Shown piece after piece: positions 58,376-64,000 of a stretch of 64,000 bases of DNA. Position 1 is the stretch's first letter. Each line of letters begins with the position of its first letter. Origin of the DNA: Oxydemutator sp963693105 (GTDB taxonomy: Bacteria > Pseudomonadota > Gammaproteobacteria > Poriferisulfidales > Oxydemutatoraceae). Below the pieces are notes generated by a model that made no database searches, had not been told where the DNA came from, and saw nothing but the letters and a program-made list of their open reading frames with translations. The stretch covers positions 1,550,001 through 1,614,000 of the forward strand of contig OY843752.1 in NCBI GenBank assembly GCA_963693105.1. Direction: 5' to 3'. A program made the translations under genes and the position numbers.

Positions 58376-59671
58376 TCACGCCCGCCGAGGCGACAAAAAC
58401 CGTTCAAAGGCCGCGCGTCCGGCAAACCCGGCGTCCCGCCCCAGTTCTTCTTCAATGCGAATCAACTGGTTGTATTTGGCGACGCGGTCGGTGCGGCACA
58501 GCGACCCGGTCTTGATCTGGCCGACGCCGGTCGCCACCGCGAGGTCGGCGATGGTCACGTCCTCGGTCTCACCCGAACGGTGCGACAGGACGCAGCTGTA
58601 ACCGGCGTTTTGCGCGAGATCAACCGCCGCCAGCGTCTCCGTCAAGGTGCCGATCTGGTTCGGCTTGATCAACACCGAGTTGGCGACGCCCGTCTCGATG
58701 CCCTTTTTGATGATTTCCGTGTTGGTCACGAACAAATCGTCCCCCACCAGCTGAATCCTGTCGTCCAGCTTGCGGGTCATCGCGCGCCAGCCGTCCCAGT
58801 CGTCCTCCGCCATGCCGTCCTCGATTGAAATAATCGGATATTTTTCGACCCATTCCGCCAGGCACTCGATAAAGGCGGCACTGTCGTAGTGGCGCTGTTC
58901 CGATGACAGCTCGTAGAAACCGCCATTGAACAATTCCGAACTCGCGACATCGAGCGCGAGAAAAATATCCTGCCCCGGCTTGTAGCCGCTGACCTCGATG
59001 GCCTCCAGGATGATTTCGATGGCGGCCTCGTTCGACTCCAGATCGGGCGCCACGCCGCCTTCGTCGCCGACGGTCGTGCTGAATCCCCGTTTCTCCAGCA
59101 CCCGGTTCAGCGAATAAAAAATCTCGGCGCCGACCCGGATGGTCTCGCGCACATCGTCGGCGCCGAGCGGCACAATCATAAATTCCTGGATGTCCACGTT
59201 GTTGCTCGCGTGAGAGCCGCCGTTCAGGATATTGATCATCGGCACCGGCAACACCGGCACGCTGCCGGCGGCGAGGTAGCGGTACAACGGAACGCCCTCG
59301 AGGGCGGCGCCCGCCTTCGCCGCCGCCAGCGAGACCGCCAGAATCGCGTTGGCGCCGAGACGACTTTTGTTCTCGGTGCCGTCGAGTTCAATCATCACAT
59401 TGTCTATGTCCCGCCACTCCTGCGCGCTCATGCCAATCAGCGTCTCGCGGATTTCGGTGTTGACATTGGTGACGGCGTTGCGAACACCACGGCCGTGAAA
59501 ACGCTTCTTGTCGCCGTCGCGCAGTTCGGCGGCTTCGAGTGAACCGGTGGACGCGCCGGACGGAACCGAAGCGCGCCCGGTCACGCCGCCGACGACGACC
59601 TCGGCCTCGACCGTAGGGTTGCCGCGTGAATCAATAATTTCGCGCCCGCGAATATCGGTTATTTTCTTCAT
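58376..59671 (-). CDS. eno: Enolase
   Basis: 431 residues from ATG at 59671 (MKKITDIRGREIIDSRG). GGSHASNNVDIQEFM, TVGDEGGVAPDL, LIKPNQIGTLTET and SHRSGETED are the metal and active-site regions. It converts 2-phosphoglycerate to PEP, which also feeds kdsA next door. Confidence 0.98.
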   Translation of the reverse strand: MKKITDIRGREIIDSRGNPTVEAEVVVGGVTGRASVPSGASTGSLEAAELRDGDKKRFHGRGVRNAVTNVNTEIRETLIGMSAQEWRDIDNVMIELDGTENKSRLGANAILAVSLAAAKAGAALEGVPLYRYLAAGSVPVLPVPMINILNGGSHASNNVDIQEFMIVPLGADDVRETIRVGAEIFYSLNRVLEKRGFSTTVGDEGGVAPDLESNEAAIEIILEAIEVSGYKPGQDIFLALDVASSELFNGGFYELSSEQRHYDSAAFIECLAEWVEKYPIISIEDGMAEDDWDGWRAMTRKLDDRIQLVGDDLFVTNTEIIKKGIETGVANSVLIKPNQIGTLTETLAAVDLAQNAGYSCVLSHRSGETEDVTIADLAVATGVGQIKTGSLCRTDRVAKYNQLIRIEEELGRDAGFAGRAAFERFLSPRRA

Positions 59672-59694
59672 GGCATTGGGGTCGCGGACAGCGC

Positions 59695-60506
59695 TCAGGC
59701 CGCCTTGACAACGGTGTCGATCGCCTTGAGTTCTTCCAGCAAACCACGCATCTCGCCGAGAGGCCAGGCGTTGGGGCCGTCGCTCAGCGCCTGCGCGGGG
59801 TCGGGATGGGACTCCATGAACAGGCCCGCAACGCCGACGCCGACGGCCGCGCGCGACAGCGCCGGCACGAACTCGCGCTGGCCGCCGGATTCGCCGCCAC
59901 GGGCGCCCGGCAACTGCACCGAATGAGTCGCGTCGAAGACAACGGGACAATCCGTTTCACGCATGATGACCAGAGAACGCATATCAGACACCAGATTATT
60001 GTAGCCGAAACTGCACCCTCTTTCACAAACCATCAACTGCCGGTTGCCGGCGGCGCGGCCTTTTTCAACGACGTTTTTCATCTCCCACGGCGACAGAAAC
60101 TGTCCTTTCTTCAAATTAACGGGCCGCCCCGCGCGCGCGACGCTCTGTATGAAATTCGTCTGGCGGCACAGGAAAGCGGGCGTTTGCAAAACGTCAACGA
60201 CCTGCGCCACTTCGTCCAGCGGCGTGTTCTCGTGCACGTCGGTCAGCACCGGCACGCCGACCTCTTTGCCGACCCGCTCCAGTATGCGCAACCCCTGCTC
60301 AAAGCCGACGCCGCGGAAACTGTCGTGCGAGGAACGGTTGGCCTTGTCAAAAGACGACTTGTAGATGAACGGGATGCCGAGTTCATCGGTGACGGCTTTC
60401 AGTTGCGCCGCGGTTTCAAGCGCGAGTTTCTCGCTCTCGATGACGCAAGGCCCCGAGATCAGAAAAAACGGACGATCCGCCCCGACCTGCCAGCCGCACA
60501 ATTCCA

Positions 60507-60507
<1 letters not shown>
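59695..60507 (-). CDS. kdsA: KDO-8-phosphate synthase
   Basis: 270 residues. ISGPCVIES, KSSFDKANRSS, TDVHENTP and CERGCSFGYNNLV are typical. It condenses PEP and arabinose 5-phosphate for lipopolysaccharide core. Its ATG overlaps the pyrG stop as TGATG. Confidence 0.98.
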
Positions 60508-62135
<1,628 letters not shown>

Positions 62136-62260
62136 CTCTCGAAAAACAGGCGGCATCCCGCCGTTGCGCTATCCAACAACATGAATGGCCATTTTAGAAG
62201 CAAACCGCTCCGCTGTTAATCATAAAATTCACCGCACCGGCGCCCGCAAAGCCTTACCCG

Positions 62261-63559
62261 TCAATCGCAGGCTGTCAGGCCCCAAACCAGGCGCAGGCGG
62301 CCGTCCGCATGGACCAGCGGCACCCGGTTGCGCTCCCACGGCGGCACGCCGCGCGCCTGGAAGATTTTTTTCAAATCCTGATGAAAGCAATCGTCGCCGT
62401 TGCGGCGCGCGCAACGCTCGCCGCCGCGGCGAAAACCGACATGCAGGCGCGCGGCGTCGCCGAGCGCCGGCGCCTGGCGCAACAGTTCCCGCCAGCGCAA
62501 CGTCCGCTTCAACTCCGGCAGTTCCAGGTCGGCCCCGCAAGGCCAGGCTCTTTCCATCGGCGACACCGCCGGCGCACGCGCCCGTGCATAAAGCCTGTCG
62601 CGGTAAAAACCAATCTCCGAACCCGGCCACGCGATGACGCTGCCGCTGCGCGGGCGCGATGAAATCAGCGCATCGCGCAGGTACTCCAGTTGGCGCTCGC
62701 CAGGCGTGCGCAACCCGCATGTCTGGAGCCAGCACCGCAGCACAATCTTCTGCCGTGCCGCCGACAGCGCCGAGCATGCTTTTACCAGCAGCGTCCGCCC
62801 GTCCGGCGTACTGCAGCGCGCGAGCAGGCGCGCGGCCTCGGCATCGAGCAGTTCGCACGCCTCGCTCTGGTGGCGCGCGGCACGCGCGGTCGTCGCCTCC
62901 CATTCCGGCCAGCGCGCCCTCAGCAGCGGCACGACGCGATGGCGCAGGTAGTTGCGGTCATAACGCACGTCCTCGTTGCCCGGATCCTCGACCCAGCGCA
63001 GCCGCCGCCGGACCGCGTAATCGCGAATCGCCGCGCGCGGAAAAGACAGCATGGGCCGCGCCAGCCAGCCGCCGCCGAAAGACGCGCATTCCGGCATCGC
63101 CGACAACCCGGCGGGGCCCGCGCCGCGCATCAACTGGAGCAGCACGGTCTCGGCCTGGTCGTCGCGGTGGTGCGCGGTCAGCAGCAACGTGCCGGAACCT
63201 GCGAAGCGGCACAGCGCATCGTAGCGCGCGCGCCTCGCCGCCGCTTCGGGACTCGCGCCGCGCGCGGCCCGCGCCTGCACCTTCATCGCGGTCATTTCAA
63301 CGCCCAGCTCCCGCGCCTGCCGACGGCAATGCCGCTCCCATGCATCGGCCTCATCGTGCAAGCCGTGGTTGATGTGCACCGCGAGCAACGCCACCGCGGG
63401 CGGTCTTTCAAAGCGCTGCAGCAAGTGCAGCAAGACGCTGGAATCGCAGCCGCCGCTCCAGGCCAGCACCATCCGCGACGGATTCAGGCGCGCCAGCAAA
63501 CCCGACAGTTCCGCAAAAACGCCACGGGCCAGATCCCGGCCATGCGCCGGCTCAGACAC
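62261..63559 (-). CDS. tilS: tRNA(Ile)-lysidine synthase
   Basis: 432 residues. The PP-loop AWSGGCDSSVLLHLL is near residue 33, followed by HINHGLHDEAD and LTAHHRDDQAETVLLQLMRG. It converts C34 of the AUA-decoding tRNA-Ile to lysidine. It overlaps accA by 8 bases. Confidence 0.96.
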   Translation of the reverse strand: MSEPAHGRDLARGVFAELSGLLARLNPSRMVLAWSGGCDSSVLLHLLQRFERPPAVALLAVHINHGLHDEADAWERHCRRQARELGVEMTAMKVQARAARGASPEAAARRARYDALCRFAGSGTLLLTAHHRDDQAETVLLQLMRGAGPAGLSAMPECASFGGGWLARPMLSFPRAAIRDYAVRRRLRWVEDPGNEDVRYDRNYLRHRVVPLLRARWPEWEATTARAARHQSEACELLDAEAARLLARCSTPDGRTLLVKACSALSAARQKIVLRCWLQTCGLRTPGERQLEYLRDALISSRPRSGSVIAWPGSEIGFYRDRLYARARAPAVSPMERAWPCGADLELPELKRTLRWRELLRQAPALGDAARLHVGFRRGGERCARRNGDDCFHQDLKKIFQARGVPPWERNRVPLVHADGRLRLVWGLTACD

Positions 63560-64000
63560 GTTTGAAATGCCCGACTTCGGTCAATCTGCGGTAGCGGTTG
63601 TCCAGCATTTGCTTCACCGGCAGGCTTCCGAGTTCATCGAATTGCACTTTCAGGCTGTCGCGCAAGCGCGCCGCCACCGCCTCAAAGTCCCTGTGGGCGC
63701 CGCCGAGCGGTTCGGGAACAATTTCGTCCACCAGCGAAAGTTCGTCCAGGCGTTGCGGCGTAATCCCGAGCGCTTTCGCCGCTTCCGACGCCTTGTCCGC
63801 GTCCTTCCACAGGATGGAGGCGCAGCCTTCCGGGGAAATCACCGAGTAAATGCTGTATTGCAACATCAACAGGCGGTCGCCGACGCCGATGGCAAGCGCG
63901 CCGCCGGAGCCGCCCTCGCCGATGACGACGCTGACGATGGGCGTCTCCATCAGCGACATCAACTGCAGGTTGGCGGCAATCGCCTCGCTCTGGTTGCGCT
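63552..64000 (-). CDS. accA: Acetyl-CoA carboxylase carboxyltransferase subunit alpha, 3' part
   Basis: About 149 codons of the C-terminus, cut by the window edge. SVVIGEGGSGGALAIGVGD, SVISPEGCASILWKD and the end TEVGHFKRV are AccA features. It forms the carboxyltransferase with AccD. Confidence 0.96.
   Translation of the reverse strand, partial: RNQSEAIAANLQLMSLMETPIVSVVIGEGGSGGALAIGVGDRLLMLQYSIYSVISPEGCASILWKDADKASEAAKALGITPQRLDELSLVDEIVPEPLGGAHRDFEAVAARLRDSLKVQFDELGSLPVKQMLDNRYRRLTEVGHFKRV

Overview
The window looks like part of a GC-rich gammaproteobacterial chromosome. The basis is gene order: accA-tilS-pyrG-kdsA-eno, ribH-nusB-thiL-pgpA, mfd-csiV, comEC-DUF2062-lolD-lolC, a complete ccmABCDEFGHI set, and accD...folC-dedD-cvpA-purF. 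Genes for lipid A (lpxH, kdsA), lipoprotein sorting (lolDC) and an outer-membrane-type envelope agree with this. A flavocytochrome c sulfide dehydrogenase (fccAB) next to a tetraheme cytochrome and the full System I cytochrome c maturation machinery suggests sulfide oxidation; this is inferred from gene content only.

Layout. 1-3026 (minus): 5' part of a very large secreted Calx-beta-type repeat protein, cut by the window edge. 3156-3390 (minus): tRNA-Pro, tRNA-Arg, tRNA-His. 3493-4787 (plus): ppiA-lpxH, followed by a roughly 300 bp tandem duplication. 5129-11940 (minus): folC, a glycosyltransferase-like gene, dedD, cvpA, purF, an L,D-transpeptidase and glycerate kinase. 12070-13883 (plus): a DegT-type aminotransferase and a methyltransferase. 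13945-21598 (minus): hipB-hipA-alaS-trpF-trpB-trpA-accD. 21825-25312: tesA, comEC and DUF2062. 25454-34557 (minus): lolC-lolD with a 320 bp tandem duplication of the lolD end, then ccmA-I. 34620-41441 (plus): tetraheme cytochrome, fccAB, mfd, csiV.

41447-53968 is an accessory, more AT-rich defence island between csiV and gltX. It holds a type I restriction-modification locus (hsdM-hsdS-...-hsdR) with three extra genes between hsdS and hsdR: a DUF262 protein, an AAA/SMC-like ATPase and an unrecognised protein with a C-terminal WHGK motif. hsdM is split by a 2,534 bp IS1595-like transposon with near-identical terminal inverted repeats and a perfect 8 bp target duplication. The transposon carries a DNA methyltransferase-HNH nuclease fusion, whose well-placed start is separated from its reading frame by a run of nine C, and a 40-residue basic ORF.

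53999-64000 (minus) is a tight housekeeping run: accA, tilS, pyrG, kdsA, eno, ribB, ribH, nusB-thiL (read as one uninterrupted frame), pgpA, gltX. Most junctions are ATGA or TGATG overlaps, which suggests translational coupling. The most unusual points are the RM-embedded three-gene cassette, the transposon with its possibly phase-variable methylase-nuclease, the nusB-thiL fusion, the copy of the alaS leader in front of folC, and two recent short tandem duplications.
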